NCBI RefSeq assembly: GCF_043641665.1
Contig: NC_092182.1
Location: 23,416,741 to 23,480,740, forward strand
Source: Enoplosus armatus
Lineage: Eukaryota; Chordata; Actinopteri; Centrarchiformes; Enoplosidae
Direction: 5' to 3'
DNA: 64,000 bases
In this document: piece by piece, positions 10,338 to 21,558 of the stretch
Numbering within the stretch: the stretch's first letter is position 1
Layout: the number at the start of each line of letters is the position of its first letter
The notes under the pieces: model-generated
The model's input: the letters and a program-made list of their open reading frames with translations, nothing else
Database searches by the model: none
Told to the model about the DNA's origin: nothing
Made by a program: the position numbers and the translations under genes

Positions 10338-13300
10338 TCAGCTTTTCTGGGAGGCCTTCAGCTTCCTGCGGGCGTCCTTGTGTTTCTTGCGGTACTCCTG
10401 TGGAAACAGACGGGAAAGTAGAAATATCTTCACTAAATCTTCCCCATGTCTGCACTCATCATCTCTAATGTGTGAAGAGAGTTGGGAAATGGCTTCTCAG
10501 GCTGTACATGTGTACTTTGATATACTTTTGATTCGCGAATGTGAAGCATAGGATTTGTACATGAGAAGAAGAATCCACAAATAAGTGTAAATGTCCTTTT
10601 ATTAACAAGTGAAGGTATTTAGCTTCAGCTCCTCAGTTCCTTTGTCTCATTTGTCTTTGATCATGTGACTTTCGCTACACTCCTGCCAGACCCGACACAT
10701 GCAGATGTGTGTGAAGATCTTTCTGTAGCGCCTAAGATGAGGCTCACAGTCTCAAGCTGTTTAATGTAGAACACTGAGTAACACTGCAATTACTAGCTTA
10801 TGTGAGTGTGACACTGACCTATAGTTGGGTGTCATAGAGTACAAGGTTTTTGGTCTAGACGATAGAATAACTGACTGCACACAAAATTTACAAACCCCAA
10901 AAGTATATTTAGTGTTAAATTACTGTTTTAAAATGTTTTAAGAGTTATTGCGATAGTCACTGAAACATATTTTAATACTGTGTGAAGATTTTCATGTGGT
11001 TTGCCGCTCGACAAGGTAAACACGGTGAGACTGTTTTTGTTGTTCCTGAGAAGAGTTCATGTAAACGTCGTGATGCGTACCTGTCTGAGCTCGCTCCTCC
11101 TCTCCTCCCACTGCTCCCTCTGCTCCTCCAGGTGAGAGGTGCGACAGAACAACCTGGGACCCTCTGACGGAGGAGAGAGAGAGAGGGTTGAGATCACGCA
11201 CAAAAATCTTTTCAATCTACATCTTTAGAGAAAACAGTAAAACATTTCAAACAAATCCTCTGTAATGTTGGCGTCACCTCGGGCAAACATTTTAACAGTA
11301 CAGGTGGGATCACAAAAAAAATATATTTGAAGATTGAATTTGCTGCTTGAAAACAGGTTGAAAAACAAAAACAAAGACATTTTGACTTTTCCCTTAATGT
11401 TTTCCCTTAAGAATCTTCATCCTACCTGTCAATCTGCTGTCTTCAGGGAAGAAGAAGAATCGGTCTGTCTTTGAAAGAGTCTCCTCTCTGTGAACAGTAA
11501 CGCAAACACACATTTAAATGACGTTTGATTTTAGAATAACTGTCCTGCACTGTAACAATGAAATCACGGGTCTACAGGTGAATATTAAGGCCTCAGTATA
11601 CTTCAAACAGACAATCTGACAATCACGGCTGCTGTGATGTAGTGATTTGACAGGCGTGAAGTGGGCGGGGTTAAACCAGAACCAGTGAGTGTTTGTTGTC
11701 ATCCTCAAAAGGAGATTATAACAACCATCTACACTATTTTATGACATTTATAGACAAAACAATTAGTTGAGAAAATACACAGACTAATTGATAATGAAGT
11801 TAGTTGCAGCTCTAGTAGAAACCCTTTGACTTTGTCTGAAGCAAACCGAGGCTTTAAAAACAAACACGGAGCAGTTAACAGGATTTAATCTTCATGTTTC
11901 TCACTCTGCAATTTTAGCGGCGACGCTGCTTTGCTCCTCATCTTCCTCCTGCTCTTCCTCATCCTCCTCAGAGCTGCTGTCATGGAAACGAGGGTCTTGC
12001 TGCCATGACACCTTTGGCGCCTGGATGCTCTCTACCTTGTACTCTTCTGGCAGAGACAGAGAGAGACATTTAAAGAGATTTAAAAGATTGGGAAAGCAAA
12101 TCTTCCCTCTGACAGTCTGAGATAAATATCTGAGGTATAACCCACCTGTTTCTCTACTTCCTGTTTCTGTGTCGTCTCCAAAGAAGGAGAATTTAAATCC
12201 AGACGACTCTTCTGTCTCTGCGCTGGGATCAGCTGAGAGGAGTGATGACAGCGGGGTTGGCTGTTCATCCTTCCCTCCTCCATCCTCTTCTTTCTCTCGG
12301 TCCCAGCTGGTCTTCTCTTCTCCTTCAGTGACGACATCCTTCGATGCACCGAACACAGCCTTCAGGTCGCCGGACACATCGTAGTAAATCTCCTTAGAAA
12401 CCTCCGGAAGCTTTTGAGCTTCCTCCCTCTTCTTCCTCCTGGCCAGCTTGCTGTGAAGACAACAGATCACAGAGGTGGACTAACACATTGTTGGCCTTTT
12501 CATGGGAACACATACGGTTACTTATTCTATCTGGTTAATAAGGTCAGTATCTGCGCAGATAGCGATTCAACATATCGGATCAGTGCATTCATAGTTCCCG
12601 TGTTCGTACCTCTCTTTGGTTTCATCTGTTTTGGTCTCAAACGCAGCGTGTTCCTCTCTGCTGGGGTCGTAATGCAGCGCCGAGACGTCTCTGCAAACAC
12701 AAACATTTCATTAAAAAAAAAAAAAAATTCCTATTGAATATCAAATGTTCCAGTTCAGAAGTGGCTGTGATCATGTGTGTGTGTGGCTGACCTGAAGGTC
12801 TTGGCCTTGGTGGCCATCTTGCTGCTGCAGGTTTGTTGGCTGCTGCCGAGGACGCTCTGCAGGATGGACAGGTTCTTCTTCCTCTCCTCCTCCAGAGCCT
12901 CATCATCCTCTGTCACGCTCACCTTTGTCCCTGAATGAGCAACAGTCGTTTTATTCACCAGGAAGAGAAGCTTAGAGGTTTCACAAACTTACAAACACGA
13001 CGTACACCACAGAGAGCCTCTCACAACAAAACTAGATGTAAATAAAACCAAATGTGCTTTGTAATGAGAGAAAAGTACAAATATAAGTGGAGTGAAGAGT
13101 GAAATGTACAAGCACAAAACTTTACAGCACAATTATACTGGCGAAAAATGATCCAATTTAATAATTACTAAATTAAAAAGTTAATGTTAATGATACTTGG
13201 AAGAAAACAAGCAACAGGTTTATGGACTAAATTAATCTACAATCTGCACAATGAACATACCTGACCTCTGCATCATTGTCATGGAAACATCATCCTTTCC

Positions 13301-16300
13301 TCTTAACTGTACCTGCTTTTCTACACGCTATGACCAGAGTGTACCCACACCCCCATCCAACCCACACCCCTCCCACAGCCAAAGCCTCACCTGACACCTC
13401 CTCTTCGTCCTGGTTCTCCTCCAGGAAGCGAGAGTCCATCCTGAAACGTTCGTCAGTCCCGAAGCGAGACTGCAGCTCCATCAGCTGGACAACACAAACA
13501 AACGGACAAACGACATCAGAGGCAGTCGTCCAATCGCAGCACTGAGCTCCTCCGTGAAGATATCTAAACGTGATTCTTGGACTTGAAATCTGGTTCAGAC
13601 ATGTACGGTGCCCAGAGGATGAACCCTGATGGCTTTTCATCTCGTGCTTTAGGCACCTTAAGCTTATTCTTAAAAAGGTAAAGCCATTTCAGTTCTACAA
13701 AATATGGGGCCTTTTTCTTTCTCACGTGGGAGACGATGTGATCCGAACTCTGAATGGACGCCATTGTGGATTTGCATGGGAATGTTACAGAATAAGAAGA
13801 AAACAGATGAACATACAAAGCAGCGCTGCGTGAACTCCTTTTCTCACCTTCTGTCCTGCTTGACCTTCAAACTGAGGCCTGATGTCAAACCTGCTGCTAT
13901 CTTCCTCTTCATCACCATCCTCCTCATCCTCACTGCCGTTGAATAGCTGAGGAACCGACGGCTTCAGACGCACCTGACCACACACACACACACACACACA
14001 GTTAAACCACAGCTGATTTAGTGTCACCTGTATAGAAAAGATAAAGTCACTTTTTCACTCACCTTTTCTTTTACTGTGTCGTTCTCATTGGCTGATGCCT
14101 CATCACCTGTGGCCTCGTCCTCCGATTGGCTGTCCTGGAACAGTGTCTTCTTTGGCGCCGTGACCTCTGAGGTTGTCTGCTGCTTATCTTCATCATCACC
14201 ATCACCGTCATCCTCCTCCTCATCAGAGCCAAAGACGATGTGTTTCCCTGCTCCTGCTGTTGGAATATCCTATTGAGGATTAACATCGCGCGTTAAACAC
14301 GTCACCACATAAATGTTAATGTTGCTGGATGTGGAACTGACTGCTAACAAGTTTTTCATATCAATGTAAAAAGGTGAAAATATGCAAGTGTTTGTTCAAG
14401 AGGCCACTTAATAATCTGCTTTGTTTCCTAAACTTTATTCATCCGTTTCAAAGGTCAAGACTTACCTCAGTTTAATCAATTTGTTTATAACACCTTTTCA
14501 AATTAGTCATTATAATTTTACTTTGTAAAAGTCTATTTTTCTTTCCGTTGGCACAATCCAGACCCCACAACCCTAACCCAAAACTTAACCTAAACCTAAT
14601 TCTACTTTTAACCCCTAATCTGAACCAGACAGCCTGAAGACTGAACACACACTCTGCACCCACCAGGTTGGCTAGAGCTCCCTGGATGAGCCTCTTGTGT
14701 TCTTCAGCCTCTTTCTGTCTCTGTTGGACGGCAGCCAGCCTCCTCACGTTGGCCTTCCTCTGCCGCTCCTCTTCCTCTTTAGCTCCTAACGGCACCCGGG
14801 GAGGAGCCTGTTTTTCCCTCTCTTCCTCCTCTTCTTCGCTGGAGGAGGACTCACTGTGTGGAGCAGCTTTCACAGCACCTTCAGCAGAAATGATCTCTTG
14901 CTCGTCCTCGTCTTCCTCAGTAGAGGAGCTGGAGGATGAAGGTAGAGTCATTGCTGCAGCTTTAGCTGTATGAACACTCTGATTGGTCTTCGTCCTCTCC
15001 TCCTCCTTCTCCTCCTCATCATCACTGCTGGAGGAGGAACCAGTCTCAGCTTTCTCAGTGTTTCCTGCAGCTTTGGTTGGAACCAGCTTTAAAATCCTTG
15101 GAGCAGCCATGTTCGTCTCGTCCTTTTCCCCCTCTTCTTCTTCTTCTTCCTCCTCTTCTTCTTCCTCCTCCTCTTCTTCTTCTTCCTCCTCCTCTTCTTC
15201 TTCCTCCTCCTCCTCACTGCTTTCTGAGGATTCAGTTTCTGTGTGTTTCTGTTCGCTCAGAGTCCTGCTGGTTTTGGTGTCCATTGCTCTGTGGTTCAGC
15301 TGAAGAGCTTCAGAGTCCATCTTGTGTTTTTTAACCTCATTTCCTCTTTCCTCCTCCTCCTCTTCCTCCTCCTTGTTCAGCGCTCTCGTCCCCTGGAAGG
15401 CAGGCAGCGGCGTTGCCGTGACGGCTTTTCTTTTCTTCTTTTTCTTCTTCTGTTCGTCCTCGCTGCTGTCCTCCATGATAGCGGCGAGGATCTCTTCCGG
15501 CATGGTACCTTTCTTGGGAGCAGATGGTTCAGCAGAACCGGACGTGAGGTTATTTCCTTGTTCAGAAGAGGCACTGAGGATGCTGGGAATTGTAGTCTTA
15601 GAGGTCTGCTGGGACTCTTCAGCTAGCCTCTGTAGATCAGCCAGGGAGATCTCCAGACGGGTGACATTAGAAAACATGGCTTCATAATCAGAATCTGAAC
15701 TGTAATCTGCTGATCCAAACTCCTTTTCATTTTCATCCTCTCCATCCACATCATCATCCTCTCCATCCTCATCTTCATCATCTTCATCACTATCTGATTC
15801 TGAGAAAGGGGGTTTTACAACAGGGAGGAGTGTCATCTTCTTACTTTGCGAACTCTGTTTACCAGAATCTCCTTGCTGCTGTGTGGTGGAGGGTTTCCTG
15901 GAGGTGAGTTGTTCTTCAGCATCTGCTGAATCGCCCTCTTCCTCTCCAGCTTTACTTTTCTGCTTTGTCTTTCTCTTCCTGTCTGCGTCATTTCCTGAGA
16001 GGTGTTCTGCAGTGGGCGGAGTCAGTCTCTCCTGCAGTGGAGGAGGAGGTTTCCTGGAGGCAAGGAGTTCATCCGTGTCTGCAGAGTCGTAGTCATTCTC
16101 TTCTTCATCATCTCGACCGCCTGGAATCACAAAGAAAAACTTGTTCTTGCACAGTTTGCCACATTTTTACAGCATATTTAAAATGAGTTTTTACCAGGTC
16201 TTTGGATACAGCCTGAGCTTCAGGCACTAAATTCACAAACCTTCCTAGAACTACGAGCTGGTCCTTATTTATCATCTTAAAAATGAATTAATAAAACATT

Positions 16301-19192
16301 CCCTTTAATTATTTTTCTTATTCCATTATTTTATTTTATCATCTTTTACATACAGTTCCTATTAGTTATTATTACAGCTAGACCAATAAATCGACTTGGA
16401 TTATATATATCAGCCAATCGTATCTTCTCACAGATATACTGGTATTGTAACGTACAGCTCCTCTTTAAGAGAGACGCTGACGAGACACAAAAGTGGAATT
16501 GGTGTTTAACACACGTCTGTGACCTTTCTGCTGCTGACGGGAGAGTCCGGCCTTCACCAAGTAGTCGAGTCCGACCACTTCCAGGTTATCGTCCTCCATT
16601 TCCTGCCACAGTGCAGCATGGGAGTTGCTCTTAGCCTCCACTATTCTACGGATTTCCTCGTCTGAATCAATATCATTGTCAGCCAGTGCCCCCCTCCTCT
16701 GAGCCAGTCTGTGGTTGGTTGGTAGGTCATGTCCATTGGTGAACTGACGAGCCTCAGTGTGATCGGCAAAGTCAACAGTCTGCTGAAATCTACGAGGAGA
16801 ACATAGAAACCTCTTTAAACTTCAACCAAAGTAATCATTGTGAGCGTTTGGGAATTCAACAAACTAACTGAGAATCCCAGAAACATTGTTGGACCTTTTT
16901 GCAATGTAGTTTTTTGGAACTAATAAGAATTCCAAAAACCATTAGGAAGCTTTGGGCAGCCCAGAAACTAGTAGAAACCTTTGAGAATCCTGGAAAGAAC
17001 TTGGAAAAATGGGACAAGCTGGGTCAGACTGTTAGAAGCAGAAAACATCTCGTGGTTACCTGGTTCTGCCCACAGCATTTTGGGAGTTGACCGTGTCTGG
17101 TCGACTCTTCTTGGGTCTCGATGGCTCAAACGGTGGGAACTCTCCCCGCCTCTTCTTGCTGATGTCATCATCTCCTCCCTGCACCTCCCAGGTGAGCTGG
17201 GTGACCGGTGTGGGCTGGTCTGCGGTGGTCCGGTCCAGCCTACGGATGTTGTGGCTGTATTTGGACGGGTCGTACTTCAGGGTCCGAGTTTTGCTGCCTT
17301 TCTGACACTTGAGCTGCAGGACGGGGAGGACTCGTCCGAATTTACTGACCACCCAGTCCTGAAACCAGAGCACCCAGAAGACAGTGAACACGTCCATCCT
17401 CACACATGGTGCAGCACGTCACACAAAGACGATTAAATTCTCCAATAGTGGCCGAGGCCTTTTTTTTTTTTTTTTTTTTTTTTTTACGTCAATGGCAGAG
17501 AAGACCAGGCCTTTATATTAGAGACTGGCTTTTATTCCTGATTTCACCTTCAGTATTAAGTACATAGTTTGTCCATCAGAGAGCACAGGCAAGTTTATTT
17601 TTTCAATGTAAAAAACTTAAAGGATTCTTATAAAAATGTTTATGTTATGTGTAAATTAAAGAAAATATTGTTCTATTTTTAACAGATTTTTTAAAAAACT
17701 TTAAAATACTGATATTGGTGCAGACCTTGTGTCCTGGCACTTCGGTCCCCGGCACCGCAGCCTTCATAGTGAAGTTCTCTACACCGGATTTGCTCAGAGA
17801 GTCCAGCATCTTCTGTCTCTGGTCCTCGGCTGCAGGCTGCTGGAGCTGCTGCTCCGCGGCCTCCTGCCGCTCCTCTGCCAGTCTAAGACACAAATACCAC
17901 AAACTCATAACCCACTGGGATCAGGAAGAACCTACTCTCATAGATTATCAGTGTGTGGTTCAGGGAGGGGGATCATTTTTACTTAATATACTCTCTGCTG
18001 CTGTAAGGAGCCACTTCTGGGACCATCTCAACACCTTCATCCTACAGAACTACAGATCCGTTTAGGAAACAAAAACCTTTTCAATACTTTTACAGCACAG
18101 ATGGTCACATCATGCTCTCAACTGCGATCACTTTGTAAGTTAAGACACAAGTTTTAGCTTTGCCAGTAGAGTTATAAAGATTTGGTGTATTTGCCGTTGG
18201 CACCCACTCAACAACCTTGATCATCTATCAATCGTTGAATTATTTGTCAAGCCTGATAAATTGAGAAAATAATCATCAGATTATTAAAAATTATTGTAAA
18301 TTGCAGCATTGCTTAAAATTAAATTGAATGATTGTTAAATAAGCCAACCTACTCTCACCCCATAATCATTTTTGTGTTAATATTAGAAAGTCTGAAGACT
18401 TTCTTTTACCTGTGCAGGAAACTCTCCTTGGCTGTTTCAATCTGCAGAGTTCCTCCTTTCCATTTGGATTTGTTCAGCACCGTCAAACCTGCAGAGGAAA
18501 CACACCGATGTCATTCTGATGATACAACATGAGCTCTGATGCTAGCGATGGTTAACACAATGCAAAGGATGTTTAAATAATTTTCCAGAACCAGAATTGT
18601 GCAGTGAATTCCCTGATTCGGTTTTGTTTCAAGATACAGACACTCACGTGAAACGAGAGAAGTGGATATATGAAGTGTGTTATACCCTAAAAGTATTTTA
18701 AGGCAGTAGATGGTAGACACAAAAAGCTGTTACTGCAGCAGCTCGCTTCACTTACATTTCTTCAGGTCAGCATCTGAAATGTTGATGTTAATGTAGCCGA
18801 AGGTTTTGTAAGGAATACCTGCAGAAGAACAACAAGAGTCAGAACACGTGCAGGTCACTGAGGAATCTCTGAACAGAAAAGGTATTAACAATAAAATGCG
18901 ATTTCTACCTGATGGAACCACAACAACTGAAAAGAAGCCTATAATCGTTCCTCTATAAGATGACGGTGGTAATTTAGATTTTGATTAACCCACTAACTAC
19001 AAAAATCAACCTGTAGGACTTGAAACTTGTTGTTATCATCACGATGTCAGAGTCTGTAATGGATTCCTCACCCTCATCGTCCCTCCTGGTCCGGAGCTCC
19101 ACATCCTTCACTTCTCCAAACTTTCCGAATCGATCCTTCAGATCCTTCTGGGTGATCGAGTGACTCAACCCGCCGATGTACAGCCGCCGCAT
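10338..19192 (-). CDS. nol8: Nucleolar protein 8 (RRM protein), 17 coding exons
   Basis: Nucleolar RNA-binding protein; human NOL8 is linked to ribosome biogenesis and cell growth. Coding exons on the minus strand are 19192-19072, 18818-18756, 18488-18410, 17882-17726, 17358-17060, 16789-16524, 16120-14664, 14269-14063, 13973-13848, 13484-13391, 12930-12792, 12690-12610, 12450-12146, 12046-11905, 11487-11426, 11163-11081 and 10397-10338. All are flanked by GT/AG, all phases match, and the sum is 3741 nt (1246 aa; human about 1167). An N-terminal RRM spans residues 3-80, with RNP2 LYIGGL and RNP1-like KTFGYINI. Conserved blocks include VPGTEVPGHKDWVVSKFGRV (about 132-151), YDPSKYSHN, SKKRRGEF, the acidic exon 7 (about 329-814), LANL/KHIVFGSD, RFGTDERFRMDSRFLEE, EEAQKLPEVSKEIYYDV, FKFSFFGDD, DRFFFFPEDSRL and the basic C-terminus EYRKKHKDARRKLK. 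The start is the ATG directly before the RRM. The upstream in-frame ATG lies before a good acceptor (CTGTGCAG, exon start 19217), so it is intronic. Confidence 0.95.
11742..11815. repeat. Fragment of 'attaatcgatta' repeat in a nol8 intron
   Basis: Contains caattagttgagaaaataca and tgataatgaagttagttgca then gctcta, an end fragment of the dispersed family. Confidence 0.5.
13980..14000. repeat. (CA)n microsatellite
   Basis: About ten CA units directly upstream of the nol8 exon at 13973-13848 (minus sense (GT)n beside the acceptor). It replaces the usual pyrimidine tract, so length variation could affect splicing. Confidence 0.85.
15131..15216 (-). repeat. In-frame GAA/GAG repeat coding poly-Glu in nol8
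   Basis: An uninterrupted run of ctt/ctc triplets on the plus strand, read as about 28-30 consecutive Glu codons near nol8 residues 630-658. Both Glu codons are mixed. It lies in the acidic, Ser-rich exon 7. Confidence 0.85.
17460..17485. repeat. Poly-T tract
   Basis: About 25 consecutive T in a nol8 intron; no adjacent retroposon body was recognised. Confidence 0.8.
18225..18310. repeat. Fragment of 'attaatcgatta' repeat in a nol8 intron
   Basis: Contains caatcgttgaattatttgtc and ttgagaaaataatcatcaga then ttgcagcatt, a short decayed copy. Confidence 0.45.
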
Positions 19193-19354
19193 CGCTCCGT
19201 ATCCACGACAACAGTCACTGCACAGACAACAAACACCAGAGTCAGCCATCTATTAACTGCCTATCCGTTCATCCACTCGTCAATAGGCCATGGATGGGTG
19301 CTGTCTTTGATGAACCACAAGGTTTCAGTGTGAGTACTTGCACTTTAGCAGTGC

Positions 19355-19550
19355 CAAAAAGTTTAATTAATCAATGATTAGTTGATCGATCAGAAATTTA
19401 CACAATGACAGTTTTGATAATAGATTAATTGTCATGTCTAACTTTGTCATGCCACTTTACTAAAGGGTCTCCACTCTGACGATTTGCAGCTTCTTTGTTT
19501 CATAGCAGTGAAAACTGAATATTTTACATTCTTTGGTCACTATTTTGCAT
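19355..19550. repeat. Dispersed 'attaatcgatta' fish repeat, nol8 leader intron
   Basis: Contains aattaatcaatgattagttg, taatagattaattgtcatgt, cgatttgcagcttctttgtt and acattctttggtcac. The order of blocks matches the other copies. Confidence 0.5.
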
Positions 19551-19744
19551 GTTCCGTCCTCTTCGTGTTAAACACTGTGCTGCCCTTTACATTGTAAAAC
19601 AGATACATATTTTCTTTTTCTTTTCTCTTACTATGTTTATAGTTTTGCACCAAAATACCAAGGCAAAATCCTTGTATGTGAAAACCTACTTAGCAATAAA
19701 CCTGTTTCTCATTCTGATTTTCTGTATTTGGAATAAGAGACCAT

Positions 19745-19763
19745 TTATATATATATATATATA
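19745..19763. repeat. (TA)n microsatellite
   Basis: About nine TA units in the nol8 5' intron. Confidence 0.8.
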
Positions 19764-20812
19764 CCCATTGTATCATAGCGCTGATTCTCAACTGGTGACA
19801 GCTTTGAGAATCATCATTAAGACTACATGAGTGTAGGTTGGCTCTCTCTGTCAGCTGGAGGAGATCTGCTCTCTTCATATCTCTAAAACCCTTGTAAGTG
19901 TTGATTAAACTACAGCCTCCAAAATTACCATAAAGTTGAATCAACACACATTCAACAAAAACTGAACAGTTTAACCTCAATGAAGGCAGGGTGTATTGCA
20001 GAGCTGTTAGACTACATTAGCTGTAGCTATGTGGACCTAATACACTTGTAAGTGACATATATTAAACGAGAAAGTAAATATGACAAGATTTACATGATCA
20101 CACCCATACTCCCTGCATGGACAGACTACACTTAAAGGGGAAAATAAAATAAGTAAGTGAAACAAAAAACGGACGCAAATTCGTGGACTTAGTGGACGTT
20201 TCCATCTCATCTCTTTATAGCTCAGCCTGCAGATCTTCACTGAATCTTTGGAGGAACTAAAACAGCGGCACACAGAGTCTAAATAGACCACTATCTCTAA
20301 ATTAATTCACTTATAACTGAGCTGATAGAGTTATCACGATCAAACAACCGGTTTAATTTATATCGACATGAAAAACCAACAAATGTTTACCTCACATGTA
20401 TCCAACTGGTGTTACCGTTAACTCAGTCCGGGGCTGCATCCCTGCCGACCTTCCCTTCTGAAAATGTTTCCGCAAAACCGAAACGTTCCGCTGTGGTTTA
20501 ATAACGATGACATTCAACAGCAACTTTAGAAAAACACAAAGAATGCCGGTACGTTTATCCGTTAAAATATGTAATTCTGACGTTTAGTTAATGAAGAAAT
20601 AATTATTTTTCTCTTGATTAGCAACAGCAACGGATTACCAAGTGACTATACAGATATGACTTTCTATGTAGAGGGGACATTCACAATTTGCAGTTCGGAC
20701 AGGTCTTTGTTTCGTGCCTACTAGCAATAATGAAGCATTAATGTGTACATTTAAATTGTATTTCTACAAACACTTGTGGTATTTGTACCTACAGAGAGGC
20801 ACACCGACTTAC

Positions 20813-20932
20813 CTTTCCTCACAAAAACAGTGAGCTGTCCCCCCTCCGACACGGGAAAAGTGGTAGAGTCCAGAGGGCGCGAGGCTCCAAACTGTTTTGG
20901 TTGTCAGGGTGAAGAAACGTGAATCTGTCAGG
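20813..20932. promoter_or_regulatory. Candidate bidirectional nol8/cenpp promoter and first non-coding exons
   Basis: On the minus strand a consensus donor (GAGGAAAG|GTAAGT) ends a putative nol8 5' UTR exon at 20813. On the plus strand a donor (CTGTCAG|GTGAGG) ends a putative cenpp 5' UTR exon at 20931. The two facing first exons are therefore separated by at most about 100 bp, a CpG-containing stretch (ccgacacggg, gggcgcgagg). A second possible nol8 leader donor is near 20391 (ATGTGAG|GTAAAC). No TATA box is visible. The head-to-head order matches mammalian NOL8/CENPP. Start sites are inferred, not seen. Confidence 0.55.
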
Positions 20933-21558
20933 TGAGGAAAAGTGCTTCATTCTCTGTAAAGGGAATAACACCCTTTTATATATGTGGATTTAGTACTTTA
21001 AAGTAATTATTATAATAGTAGTATAATTCGGCATTATAACGGAGACGAAGCTAACTTCAGACATGGCGGTTTGTCTAACTTCGCCTGGTGTTATATTTCT
21101 GCTAAAATCATCGTTGTCATTTTAGCTAACGTTAGCTAGATTTTACTACTGCCGTGATTAAAGCTAGTATAACCCAAGTTAACTCTTTTAACAGCGTATT
21201 TCTTTTACAATTTAGACTGTCAGCTACGCTTTGAGATGGTGAGAAGTGCATTCATACTTAGCTAGTTAAACACAATGGAAAAACGGCCTCTTTATTTATA
21301 AGTTTTGTTAGTTAACGTTACCAGACTAACGTTAATATCACAACCTTCTTCTGCGTCTTCATCAGTAGATTTGCAGTAAACAATCACGTCTCAGATAGTA
21401 TCCTTTCACCTCCTGCATACAGTATATTACTCATATAATATATAATTATATATTTTATAATCGTATTTATTTGTGTAACAGCGTTTTTATGCTGCCCTCT
21501 TCACCCTTTGAAACTTCCAGGTGTTTATTTGTATTGAATCAGTTGGAGTTTGTCCTGG

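Noticed and set aside
14668..15687. Plus-strand Ser/Leu-rich ORFs of 85-127 aa
   Set aside because: They are antisense to the acidic, GAA/GAG-rich nol8 exon 7; ctt/ctc runs read as Leu/Ser strings. No independent gene evidence.
19193..19249. Upstream in-frame ATG giving a longer nol8 N-terminus (MADSGVCCLC...)
   Set aside because: A strong acceptor (CTGTGCAG) separates it from the RRM exon, so it is intronic.
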